Below, piece after piece: positions 45,481 to 53,311 of a stretch of 64,000 bases of DNA. The notes below the pieces were generated by a model. That model worked only from the letters and a program-made list of their open reading frames with translations, ran no database searches and was not told the DNA's origin. The position numbers and the translations under genes are program-made. Position 1 is the first letter of the stretch. The number at the start of each line of letters is the position of its first letter. This DNA comes from Amycolatopsis alba DSM 44262 (GTDB lineage Bacteria; Actinomycetota; Actinomycetes; Mycobacteriales; Pseudonocardiaceae): the NCBI RefSeq assembly GCF_000384215.1, contig NZ_KB913032.1, positions 8,517,605 through 8,581,604 on the forward strand. The letters are read 5' to 3'.

Positions 45481-45619
45481 CGAGCAAGACCATGGCGCAT
45501 CAGCCACCGGTCACCACATAAGACACGCCCTTGATCATCGAATGCGAAATACCTTCAGACCATTTTCGATAAAGCGTTTCATATTCGCACACTTGTTCGA
45601 TAGCTGGTATTATCGTGGG

Positions 45620-46867
45620 GTGTCCAGCCAACGAATCCTCGAACCACCACACGAGCTGTGGTGTGCCGGTGCGCGCGAACTCGCGCACGGTGTGGTCGAG
45701 CGCATGTCGTTGGCACGCCAGGCCTTGGCGGAGGTCGGGCAGTTCCTGGTGGAGATCGAGTCCCGTGGCCCGATGGAGTTGTTCGGGCATGGTTCGACGG
45801 CGGGCTGGTTCGCCGAAACCGCCAGGATCAGCCCCAAAGAAGCGGGTGCCACTGTGGCGCGGGCGATCGCCTTGAACGAGGGGCGGAATCTGGACGGGAC
45901 CCCCGCTCCGGCTTTCGCTCCGCTCGCGGGTGCGGCTGCGGCCGAGGGGGATCTCGGCCCTCAGCAGCTGGACCCGCTGCTGGCGGTGCTGAAGAAAATC
46001 CCGCCTGAGGTGTCGGCGGAAGACCGGTCGGGCGCGGAGCGGATTCTGGTGAATCTGGCCCGCAACGCCGGTCCGCAGCAGATCGTCAACGGCGGCGCGG
46101 ACCTCTTGGCCCACCTCGATCCCGACGGCAACGAACCCAAGGACGAGGACCTGAAACCGCCCTCCCGCGAGGTGCATCTGCGGAAGCGTGACGATGGCTG
46201 GTGGCGGCTCAACGGCCTTCTCGACCCCGAATTCGGTGCAAGAGCGAACGCCCTGTTCGAGACCTGGGGGCAGCGAAGACCCGTCGACGAGGACGGCAAC
46301 CGCGATCCCCGCACCCCCGGTGAACGCCACGGTGACGCGTTGTTTGATGCGATCCACTATGCGATGACCAAGGAGAAGGCACCGACGTTGTCCGGGGACC
46401 GCACCACCGTGGTGGTCACCATTCCCCTCGACACCCTCACCTCGGGACTGGGATGGGCGTGTGTGGACGAGGTCACCCAAATCACCGCACGCCACGCCCG
46501 CCTACTCGCCTGCGACGCCAAAATCATTCCCGCCGTGCTCGGGTCAGAGAGCGAACCACTCGACATCGGCCGCGCCGCCCGCACCGTCACCCCCGCACAA
46601 CGCCGGGCCCTGAACCTCCGTGATCATGGCTGTGCTTTTCCGGGCTGTCACCGCAAACCCAAGCACTGCGAAGCCCATCACATACTTCCGTGGGGGCACC
46701 TCGGCGACACCGACCTCAACAATCTGTGCCTGCTGTGCCGCTATCACCACATGGTCATCCACGGACAATCCGGCTGGCAGGTCCGCATGACCTCAGACGG
46801 CAGGCCAGAGTTCGTTCCGCCGCAATATCTGGACCCGCTACAGAAGCCACGACGTAACCATCGCTGA
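45620..46867 (+). CDS. DUF222/HNH endonuclease domain protein (13E12 type)
   Basis: A 415-residue protein with an N-terminal DUF222 region (ELAHGVVERMSLARQALAEVGQFLVEIESRG onward) and a C-terminal HNH nuclease motif: CAFPGCHRKPKHCEAHHILPWGHLGDTDLNNLCLLCRYHHMVIH, with the paired cysteines, HH, N and last H all present. This family includes the REP13E12 repeats of mycobacteria and is multi-copy in actinobacteria; members behave like selfish elements though their activity is little studied. GTG 45620 is the chosen start, at the family N-terminus; the frame is open further upstream through the dead transposase. It sits between two copies of a 200-bp direct repeat. Confidence 0.85.
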   Translation: MSSQRILEPPHELWCAGARELAHGVVERMSLARQALAEVGQFLVEIESRGPMELFGHGSTAGWFAETARISPKEAGATVARAIALNEGRNLDGTPAPAFAPLAGAAAAEGDLGPQQLDPLLAVLKKIPPEVSAEDRSGAERILVNLARNAGPQQIVNGGADLLAHLDPDGNEPKDEDLKPPSREVHLRKRDDGWWRLNGLLDPEFGARANALFETWGQRRPVDEDGNRDPRTPGERHGDALFDAIHYAMTKEKAPTLSGDRTTVVVTIPLDTLTSGLGWACVDEVTQITARHARLLACDAKIIPAVLGSESEPLDIGRAARTVTPAQRRALNLRDHGCAFPGCHRKPKHCEAHHILPWGHLGDTDLNNLCLLCRYHHMVIHGQSGWQVRMTSDGRPEFVPPQYLDPLQKPRRNHR

Positions 46868-47059
46868 ACCCCCGAGGGAGCCCGCCACCACCACCGGCGA
46901 CGGGCCCCTCGGCACGCCCGCACCCAGACGAACCAGATCCCGAACATCGAACCCCGCGACGCGGGGGCGGATAGCAACCCCCGGACCGCCCAGCGACCTC
47001 ACCAGGCACATGAACAACCGATCGAAAAGCCAAAACACTCGCACACCGGCCCCGGACAC

Positions 47060-47110
47060 CGCGAAAGCCACGTTCACAACCTTCAACGTTGCGAACGTGG
47101 CTTTCGCAAC
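47060..47110. repeat. Intergenic hairpin, family B (copy 3)
   Basis: Inverted repeat with GCGAAAGCCACGTTC in the left arm and GAACGTGGCTTTCGC in the right arm around the same CTTCAAC loop seen in the copy at 20812-20864. The A-to-C and matching T-to-G changes in the two arms keep the pairing, evidence that the fold is preserved. Confidence 0.85.
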
Positions 47111-47246
47111 CACACCGTCCACCAGACCGCACCAAGCCGACGTGTCCACGAAGGCCCCCGCGCCCCCGGCTCAGCCGAGAGACTCGGCCTTCACGTACTT
47201 CAGACGCGGCGAGGTGAAGGTAGAGCTTCGGCACACAAGGGCCCGG

Positions 47247-47436
47247 ACCTCGATCGACCGGCTACCCTCCAGCAGCCGGCGCGGAAGGAGATCGACTCCT
47301 TCTTCGGCCACACTCCGTCCGATGTGGACCGTCGACAGCCGGCCTTGGGCAACGCTTCGGCCCTGTTCGGCATCTGATGATGGGCCGGATCTCGTGAGTG
47401 GTAAGGACAGCTATCGAGGGTAAGTCAAACGTGTCC
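47247..47436 (+). pseudogene. Amidohydrolase 3' fragment, direct repeat copy 2
   Basis: A decayed copy of 44696-44910. It begins ACCTCGATCGACCGGCT, then lacks about 20 bp present in copy 1 (the loss lies between two CGACCG-CT repeats of copy 1), which shifts the frame, and then follows the last 35 codons of the amidohydrolase and the downstream flank with scattered substitutions. No start codon or upstream part of the gene is present. Confidence 0.82.
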
Positions 47437-47524
47437 TGGCGCCCTGCCCCCAATAGAACGCGCCTGACCACTCACGGGCGGACCCGCCACCGTCACCACC
47501 GAGAACCCCTCCCTGGCACATTGC

Positions 47525-47550
47525 ATCGTTTCTGATGTATCGTTTTCGAT
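47525..47550. promoter_or_regulatory. Direct repeats before MarR gene, operator candidate
   Basis: ATCGTTTCTGAT and ATCGTTTTCGAT start 14 bp apart immediately before the ATG of the MarR gene. The second has ATCG/CGAT symmetry. The AT-rich block fits an autoregulatory site, but it overlaps the expected ribosome-binding region, so the true start might be slightly further in. Confidence 0.4.
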
Positions 47551-48069
47551 ATGAAAGCCGGTGAGCTGTACCTGCTCGGCAAGCACCTGATGGAGCTCGC
47601 GTCCCAGGGCATGCGTGACGACGCCGATCCCGAGGTCCCGGAGATCTACCTCGTGGTCATCTCGGTGGTCGTCGAGGCGCCGGGCCTGTCGATCAGCGAG
47701 CTGACCGCGCGCACCGGTTTCGCGCAGAGCCATGTCTCCGCCGCCGTCGCCAAGCTGCGGGAGCGAGGCGCCCTGCGCACGCACCCGGATCCGGCCGACC
47801 GCCGCCGCACCCTGGTCACCCCGGTCGACGGGCTGGTCGACGCGGTCGCGCAACGCCAGCAGCGCGACGCCGAGCAGGTCCTCGCCGCGGCGCTCGTCGA
47901 GCTCGACCCGGACGCGGATTCGGTCGCGGAGCGTGCCGCGCGATTGGCCAGGGCCGCGGACGAGCTGTACCGCCTGCTCACCGCACACGCGCTCAAGGTC
48001 GGCGGGGACTCCGCGTTGATGCCGCTGCACTCGCTGGCCGAAGAGGCGGCCGGAAAGCCGAAGAACTGA
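47551..48069 (+). CDS. MarR-family transcriptional regulator
   Basis: A 172-residue protein with a winged helix: IYLVVISVVVEAPGLSISELTARTGFAQSHVSAAVAKLRERGALRTHPDPADRRRTLVTP. The C-terminal half is an acidic helical dimer region. It precedes the P450 gene by 14 bp in the same direction, so the two are co-transcribed and the regulator may sense a P450 substrate. No clear Shine-Dalgarno lies before ATG 47551. Confidence 0.86.
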   Translation: MKAGELYLLGKHLMELASQGMRDDADPEVPEIYLVVISVVVEAPGLSISELTARTGFAQSHVSAAVAKLRERGALRTHPDPADRRRTLVTPVDGLVDAVAQRQQRDAEQVLAAALVELDPDADSVAERAARLARAADELYRLLTAHALKVGGDSALMPLHSLAEEAAGKPKN

Positions 48070-48083
48070 GGGGAAGAAACAAG

Positions 48084-49199
48084 ATGAACTACCCGTTCAC
48101 CACGCCCGAACTCGTCCGGAGACAGGACGAGGAACCCGTCGGCCGCGTGCGTCTCCCGACCGGTGAGGACGCCTGGCTCGTCACCCGCTACGACGACATC
48201 CGCGCCCTGCTCGCCGATCCGCGATTCCGCGTGTGGCTTCCCGGTGTTCCCGAGACCGGCGCCGACGAACTGCTCTTCACCATGAACGGCCCCGGACACG
48301 CGCGGCTCAGGCGGATCGCCGGCAAGGCACTCACCCCGCGGCGGGTGGAGTCCCTGCGGCCTCAGGTGGAGGCGCTCGCGGAAGGACTGGCCGCGAAGCT
48401 GATCGCACAGGGACCGCCGGCGGACGTCCTGGAGGGATATGCGATCCCGTTCGCCTTCTCGGTGCTCAACGAACTCCTCGGCGTCCCGCCCTCGGCTCGC
48501 GACGATCTGCGGACCTGGGCGGACGGCATGCTCGCGGTGTTCACCGCGCCGAGCTATCAGGAAATGACCGAGGCGGCCCGGAAGCTGGGTGACTACCTCG
48601 CGGAACTGGTCGAGTCGAAGCGCGACGCGCCCGGCGACGACCTCCTTACCGGCCTGCTCCAGGCGCGGGACGAAGACGGCGACGCCTTGAGCCCGGACGA
48701 GGTCACTCAGCTCGCCTTCGCGGTCCTTCTCGGCGGATACGTCCCGCCCGCGAACGCGCTGGCCCAGATCGTGCTACGGCTGGCGGCCGATCCCGAGCTC
48801 CCCCGCAATCCCGCGCCGATCGAGGAATTCCTGCGCCAGGACCAAGGTTCGGCCGCCGACCAGGGCCGGGTCGCGATCGAGGACGCCGACATCGGCGGGG
48901 TGCCGATCCGCGCGGGCGAGTTCGTTCTCGCTTCCCTGCGCGCGGGCAACCACGACACACGGCGGTTCCCGGCACCGGCACTGACCGATCCCCTTCGCAC
49001 ACAAGGACATCTCACCTTCGGCCACGGGCCGCACCATTGCCTCGGAGCGGCACTGGCGCGGCTGCAACTACAGGTAGGCGTCGCCACGCTGCTGACTGCC
49101 GCTCCGGGGCTGCGCCTCGCGGTGCCTTCCGAGGAAATCGCCTGGCGGCAGATGTTCCTGACGCTGCGAGGTCCGGTCACGGTGCCGGTCGACTGGTGA
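48084..49199 (+). CDS. Cytochrome P450 with atypical I-helix
   Basis: A 371-residue soluble bacterial P450, somewhat short. The heme-binding loop FGHGPHHCLGAAL places the axial ligand at Cys319, and the K-helix ExxR is Glu248-Arg251. The I-helix, however, reads LLGGYVPPANAL (G217-G218-Y219-V220-P221-P222), where P450 monooxygenases usually have an AGxE/DT motif; the acid and the threonine that deliver protons to oxygen are both missing. Such enzymes may use peroxide or do unusual chemistry. ATG 48084 has GAGGGGAAG upstream. It pairs with the MarR regulator and is not obviously part of the ansamycin cluster. Confidence 0.88.
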   Translation: MNYPFTTPELVRRQDEEPVGRVRLPTGEDAWLVTRYDDIRALLADPRFRVWLPGVPETGADELLFTMNGPGHARLRRIAGKALTPRRVESLRPQVEALAEGLAAKLIAQGPPADVLEGYAIPFAFSVLNELLGVPPSARDDLRTWADGMLAVFTAPSYQEMTEAARKLGDYLAELVESKRDAPGDDLLTGLLQARDEDGDALSPDEVTQLAFAVLLGGYVPPANALAQIVLRLAADPELPRNPAPIEEFLRQDQGSAADQGRVAIEDADIGGVPIRAGEFVLASLRAGNHDTRRFPAPALTDPLRTQGHLTFGHGPHHCLGAALARLQLQVGVATLLTAAPGLRLAVPSEEIAWRQMFLTLRGPVTVPVDW

Positions 49200-49202
49200 C
49201 CC

Positions 49203-49868
49203 TCAGTTGCGTGTCCCTTCGGGCTTCGGGATCGTGACGCAGGGGAATTTGCGGTCATCGTAGAACTCACCCTTGGCGGGACCGCACAATTCCATGTCAC
49301 CCTCGATGGTCGCGTCGTCCGCGATGTGGAATCCGACGACGCCGATGACGGTGTCACCCGCCTCGATGTCGGTCCGGGTGATACTCCCCGCGAGCCAGGT
49401 CCGGGAGCGCCACGTGCTGTCGGCGACCTCTTTTTCCAGTCCGGTGGCCGGACTTGCCTTGAGATAGCAGAGCTCGGGACTTTCGTTCTTGTCTTCGTTG
49501 CAGGTGCCCGGCCCGATCTTGACCTTGGCTTCGAGGAAGTCGAGCCTGGCCCCCTTCACCCCGCGGTCGGGCAGTTCACCGGTCACGGCCAGGTAGACGG
49601 CGAGATAGTGCTCGCCCGGTTTCGCCGATTTCCCGGCCAGTTCCGGGGTCCACACGACGTCGACGGGTTTCACCTGGATCCCCACCGGCGCGCCGGGTTC
49701 CACTGTGGACAGTGCCTTTCCCGGAAAATCGGCGAACCGGGTGTACTTCGGACCAGGTTCGCTCGTGGCCGGGGCTTCGGACGTCGCGTTGTCGCCGCCA
49801 CCCCCGGAACACGCGCCGACCAGTACCGTGAGACTCACGAAGAGCGCGGGCAGAACACGTTGTGACAT
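49203..49868 (-). CDS. Putative lipoprotein, paralogue 1
   Basis: A 221-residue exported lipoprotein: signal peptide LPALFVSLTVLVGACSGGGG with a lipobox cysteine in VGAC, then a low-complexity linker and a domain starting KYTRFADFPGKALSTVEPG. Four later cysteines (CNEDKNESPELC, ELCG, FPC) could pair outside the cell. It is about half identical by eye to the next protein upstream, sharing KYTRFADFPG, VTGEL-DRGV, GVVGF and FPC at the end. ATG 49868 has GGAGGAAG. Function unknown. Confidence 0.82.
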   Translation of the reverse strand: MSQRVLPALFVSLTVLVGACSGGGGDNATSEAPATSEPGPKYTRFADFPGKALSTVEPGAPVGIQVKPVDVVWTPELAGKSAKPGEHYLAVYLAVTGELPDRGVKGARLDFLEAKVKIGPGTCNEDKNESPELCYLKASPATGLEKEVADSTWRSRTWLAGSITRTDIEAGDTVIGVVGFHIADDATIEGDMELCGPAKGEFYDDRKFPCVTIPKPEGTRN

Positions 49869-49897
49869 CGGTCTTCCTCCGTCGGAACGTTCGCCGG

Positions 49898-50572
49898 TCA
49901 GCTTCGCGAGCCTTCGGGTTTCGGGATCGGGACACAGGGGAACTTGCCGGTGTCGACCGAGTCCTCCTTGGTCGGCCCGCACAACTGGAGCCCCTCGGCG
50001 CCTTCACCGTCGGGCATGCTGAACCCGACGACGCCGATCGCGGTCTTGCCCCGGTCGATGTCCCTGCCCATCAGGGAATCCGCCTGCCATTTCTCGTCCC
50101 GCCAGGTGTTGTCGGCGATGTCGTCCCTGAGGTCGCTGGCCGGATAGGCCTCCTTGAAGCACTGCCGGGGGACGTCGTCCGGCGAGTACGGGTCGCACTT
50201 CTTCCCGCCGGGGTTGTCGTACCGGAGCTGCAGGTACTTGATCTTGGCCTTCTGCACGCCGCGATCCGCGAGTTCACCGGTCACAGCCACGTAGACCGCG
50301 ACATAGTGACTTCCGGCCTTGGCAGGCACCCCGGCCAGCGACGGGGTCCAGACCGCGTCGACGGCCTTCACCTGGATCCCCAGGTCCATCCCCGACTCCG
50401 TGGTGGCGAGAACCTGGCCGGGGAAGTCCGCGAACCGCGTGTACTTCGTGACCGGGGCATCCGACTTCGCGCCGCCGGAGTCCGGCGCCGGTGCGGCGCC
50501 ACCACCACCGGAACAGGCGGTGACCAGCAAGGCGGTGCCCGCGACCAGCGCGGACAGGAGCCGAGTTGACAT
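49898..50572 (-). CDS. Putative lipoprotein, paralogue 2
   Basis: A 224-residue lipoprotein with signal MSTRLLSALVAGTALLVTACSGGGG (lipobox VTAC) and the same domain as its neighbour: KYTRFADFPGQVLATTESG, VYVAVTGELADRGVQKAK, LQLCGPTKEDS and KFPCVPIPKPEG at the end. ATG 50572 has GGAGGAG upstream; the two genes are 29 bp apart in one operon, so this is a tandem duplication. The domain was not recognised. Confidence 0.82.
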   Translation of the reverse strand: MSTRLLSALVAGTALLVTACSGGGGAAPAPDSGGAKSDAPVTKYTRFADFPGQVLATTESGMDLGIQVKAVDAVWTPSLAGVPAKAGSHYVAVYVAVTGELADRGVQKAKIKYLQLRYDNPGGKKCDPYSPDDVPRQCFKEAYPASDLRDDIADNTWRDEKWQADSLMGRDIDRGKTAIGVVGFSMPDGEGAEGLQLCGPTKEDSVDTGKFPCVPIPKPEGSRS

Positions 50573-50674
50573 AGGCGCTCCTCCATCGGAGAAATGTGAC
50601 ACTCTCATGTTGACTGTCACTATGCACTACGACGCGGAGGGGCGCAGAAGGGTTCCAGCGATCGTGTCAGCGGC

Positions 50675-52186
50675 TCACCGCAGTTTCCGCACCGCCTCAC
50701 GCAGGGCCGCGAGACCCTCGTCCGGCCGGTCCCAGAAGACCATGTGCCCGGCGTCCGGGATCTCGGCGAACTCGGCAGACGGGTTGCGTTCCGCGGCTTC
50801 GGCCGCCCCGGCGGCGGTGACGACCGGGCTCGCGCCGCCGTACAGGAAGACCGTCGGCGCGGGCACTCTCGGCCAGTCGTCGAAGAAGTCCTCGGCCTCG
50901 AAACCGGCGTGGGTGGCGGCGATCGCGGCGCGGGAACACGAAGACAGCCAGCGTGCGCGCAACTCCTGTTCCCGGCGCGGCCATCGCGGCCACGAGCGGG
51001 CCACCTCGTCGGCGTCGGTCCCCCGGCGGGCCTGGTCGAGCTGCCCGAGGAAGGCGTCGAGGGTGGTGGGATACGGCCCTCGTCCGGGGCCGCTCAGCGG
51101 AGGGTCGACCAGCACAGTGCCACGAAGGGACAGGCGGCCGGTGACGGCGGCCCGTGCGGCGATCCGCGCACCCATGGAGTGTCCGAGCAGGATCGGATCA
51201 CGCAGCTCTAGCCCGTCCACGACCGCGGCGACATCGGCGACGTAGCTCGCCAGGTCGTAACCGTGCGGCGCATCCGGTGCGTCATCGGACAATCCACGGC
51301 CGCGGACGTCGAGGACGAGCGGGCGCACGAGATCGGTGAGCTTCCGCGCCACGAAGTCCATCGTGACGGCGGGACTGGTGATCCCCGGCAGCACGAGCAG
51401 CGGGACACCGTCGGCGGGCCCGTAGTCGAGCACATGCAGCCGCACCGGTCCGGACGTCACCCAGCGGCTGGTCGCGGGCACGTCGCCGAGATCGGCCAGC
51501 GCGGACTGGGTGAGGGTGCGGCGAGCCGAGGCTTCCGAGAGATACGCCAGGGCGTCGTCGAGGGCGACGACATCGGCGTACTTCGCCTGCAGGTCGAACA
51601 GCGCGGCGTCGTGCGGCCCCCGCGCGCGGTCACCGCAGGCCTCCCGCACGACGAGCGTGTCGAAACCGGACTGGACGGCATCGACGGCGGTCGCCCGGAC
51701 GCAGCCCGAAGTGGTGGCGCCGCAGACGAGAACGGTGTCCACGGCCAGGCCCGAGAGGAGGGCAGCCAGCGCGGTTCCGTGGAACGCCGACGCGCCCTTC
51801 TTCACGATGAGGTGGTCGCCGTCCCGCCGGTCGAGGCGCGGGTCGAGGTCGACGGCCTCGCTTCCCTCGCGCAGCGCCCGCATTCCCGGAGCTTTCCGGA
51901 GCCAGGCGACGGCGTCCCCGTCCGCCTCGGCGGGGGTGTAGCCGATCGCGGTGTAGATCACCGGGACGCCGTGCCGCCGGGCCTCGGCCACGAGCGCGGC
52001 GGTCGCGGTCACTTCGGCGGTGAGGTCGGCTCCGGTGGGGAAACCCGGTTCGGTGAAGCCACGGGTCAGGTCGACCACGACCAGTGCCGGGCGGGACCCG
52101 CGCGGCACCGCGGCTCCGAAGCCCGCCCGGTCGTAGACGCTGTCGGTCTCGGCCCCGTGGAGGCCGGGGTGCTCATCGACGGGCAC
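50675..52186 (-). CDS. Fused maleamate amidohydrolase (NicF-like) and N-formylmaleamate deformylase (NicD-like)
   Basis: A 503-residue two-domain enzyme. Residues 1-220 are an isochorismatase-fold amidase with triad candidates Asp39 (VVVDLTRGF), Lys129 (LIVKKGASAF) and Cys162 (TSGCVRATAVDA), as in maleamate amidohydrolase. Residues 240-503 are an alpha/beta hydrolase with Ser337 (LLGHSMGARI), Asp361 (VLVDPP) and His481 (DAGHMVFWD); the spacing of 24 and 144 residues equals that of the NicD triad as I recall it. NicD and NicF carry out successive steps, N-formylmaleamate to maleamate to maleate. All other pathway enzymes are in the same operon, and its start overlaps the CoxG-like gene by 14 bp. 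It is the last gene of the operon. Confidence 0.85.
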   Translation of the reverse strand: MPVDEHPGLHGAETDSVYDRAGFGAAVPRGSRPALVVVDLTRGFTEPGFPTGADLTAEVTATAALVAEARRHGVPVIYTAIGYTPAEADGDAVAWLRKAPGMRALREGSEAVDLDPRLDRRDGDHLIVKKGASAFHGTALAALLSGLAVDTVLVCGATTSGCVRATAVDAVQSGFDTLVVREACGDRARGPHDAALFDLQAKYADVVALDDALAYLSEASARRTLTQSALADLGDVPATSRWVTSGPVRLHVLDYGPADGVPLLVLPGITSPAVTMDFVARKLTDLVRPLVLDVRGRGLSDDAPDAPHGYDLASYVADVAAVVDGLELRDPILLGHSMGARIAARAAVTGRLSLRGTVLVDPPLSGPGRGPYPTTLDAFLGQLDQARRGTDADEVARSWPRWPRREQELRARWLSSCSRAAIAATHAGFEAEDFFDDWPRVPAPTVFLYGGASPVVTAAGAAEAAERNPSAEFAEIPDAGHMVFWDRPDEGLAALREAVRKLR

Positions 52187-52814
52187 GCTGCAACTCCTTG
52201 ATCAGTTTGTCCTGGGTGCGGATCCGGCCCAGCAGCCAGCCCTGGAACAGGCCGAGTGCCGCGGCGGCCGCGATGACGCCGTAGCGCTTGGCGCCCGCGG
52301 GAAGCAGCATCGCCAGCCCGTCGACGGCTTCCGGAGCCGCCGCGGGAGCACCGCTCGTGGCCGGGGCCGGCTTGGCCGACAGCTGATCCGCGAGGTTGCG
52401 GGCGAACTGGTCGAGCAGGCGGGTGGAGACGGCGCCGATCGCGCCCTTGCCGAACTGCGCGAGCTTGCCGCGGATCGACAGGTCGGTGCGGAGCTCGATC
52501 GTCGCGCCGCCGGGCGCCTCGCGCACGGTCAGCGTGACCTCGGCTTCGGCGTCGCCGTTGCCGTGGCTGTCCGCTCCCCTGGCCAGCAGCCGCAGCCGTC
52601 GCTCGGCCGCGGTGACCTCGGTGAAACGCACCGTGCCGGCATAGGCGGCGGTGATCGGGCCGACCTTCACCTTGACGCGGCCCAGATACGCGTCGTCTTC
52701 CTTGCCGTCGAGGGTCGCGCCGGGCAGGCAGCCCGCCACCCGTTCGACGTCGTTGATCAGGGCGAAGACCGCGCCGGGGTCGGCCGGGACGGAAAGCTCG
52801 TTCTCCAGGATCAC
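52173..52814 (-). CDS. CoxG-like SRPBCC protein with C-terminal membrane anchor
   Basis: A 213-residue protein. Residues 1-145 are a SRPBCC-fold domain (LENELSVPADPGAVFALINDVERVAGCLPGATLDG, VKVKVGPITAAYAGTVRF) typical of CoxG, which helps recruit or mature molybdenum hydroxylases at the membrane. An Ala/Pro-rich linker leads to a hydrophobic segment YGVIAAAAALGLFQGWLLG near the C-terminus. GTG 52814 overlaps the stop of the iron-sulfur subunit gene (GTGA). Operon position after the three hydroxylase subunits fits this helper role. Confidence 0.85.
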   Translation of the reverse strand: MILENELSVPADPGAVFALINDVERVAGCLPGATLDGKEDDAYLGRVKVKVGPITAAYAGTVRFTEVTAAERRLRLLARGADSHGNGDAEAEVTLTVREAPGGATIELRTDLSIRGKLAQFGKGAIGAVSTRLLDQFARNLADQLSAKPAPATSGAPAAAPEAVDGLAMLLPAGAKRYGVIAAAAALGLFQGWLLGRIRTQDKLIKELQRARR

Positions 52815-53311
52815 GCTGTCGCCTCCTTCTCCTGGGCGTGGCATCGGCGGACCGCGGTCGCCTCGACCGCGTCCACGATCGTCTGATATCCGGTGCAGCG
52901 GCACAGGTTCGCCGAGACGGCCTCGCGGATCTCCTCGCGTCCGGCGTCCGGCCGCTGGGCGAGGAAACCTTCGGCCAGCATCAGGAATCCGGGTGTGCAG
53001 AAGCCGCACTGAAGACCGTGGTGCGCGCTGAAAGCCTGCTGCAGATCGGAAAGCTCGCCGTCACGGCTCAGTGATTCGACCGTGCGGATGTCGGCGGTCT
53101 CCGCCTGGACGGCGAACATCAGGCACGCTCGCACCGGTTCGCCGTCGACGAGGACCGTGCAGGCGCCGCACACCCCGTGTTCGCAGCCGACGTGGGTGCC
53201 GGTGAGGCCGAGGTCGTGCCGCAGGACGTCGAGCAGGGTCTTGCGCGGCTCGACGAGGGCTTCGTATTCGGTGTCGTTGACGTTCAGGACGATCAGCTGC
53301 CGATCGCTCAT
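52811..53311 (-). CDS. Molybdenum hydroxylase small subunit, 2Fe-2S
   Basis: A 166-residue two-cluster iron-sulfur protein. The plant-type cluster ligands are Cys43, 48, 51 and 63 (GCEHGVCGACT); the second cluster ligands are Cys102, 105, 137 and 139 (QCGFCTPG, NLCRCTGY). It passes electrons from the molybdenum site to FAD in the xanthine dehydrogenase family. ATG 53311 overlaps the end of the large subunit gene by 4 bp. Part of a three-gene hydroxylase with the genes on either side. Confidence 0.94.
   Translation of the reverse strand: MSDRQLIVLNVNDTEYEALVEPRKTLLDVLRHDLGLTGTHVGCEHGVCGACTVLVDGEPVRACLMFAVQAETADIRTVESLSRDGELSDLQQAFSAHHGLQCGFCTPGFLMLAEGFLAQRPDAGREEIREAVSANLCRCTGYQTIVDAVEATAVRRCHAQEKEATA

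Larger units (their letters stand above)
46868..47550. other. Intergenic region with repeat copies and a gene fragment
   Basis: About 680 bp with no intact gene. It contains a family B hairpin (47060-47110), a run of short proline-rich frames without family features, the second copy of the amidohydrolase 3' end (47247-47436), and the promoter of the MarR gene. It looks like insertion debris. Confidence 0.6.

Noticed and set aside
45296..45619. N-terminal extension of the HNH protein upstream of 45620
   Set aside because: The extra 108 residues run through the dead transposase and have no DUF222 features; the domain begins at the GTG chosen.
48084..49199. P450 as the maytansinoid epoxidase
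   Set aside because: It is 12 kb from the amide synthase beyond an accessory island, pairs with its own MarR regulator and lacks the usual oxygen-activation residues; nothing ties it to the cluster.
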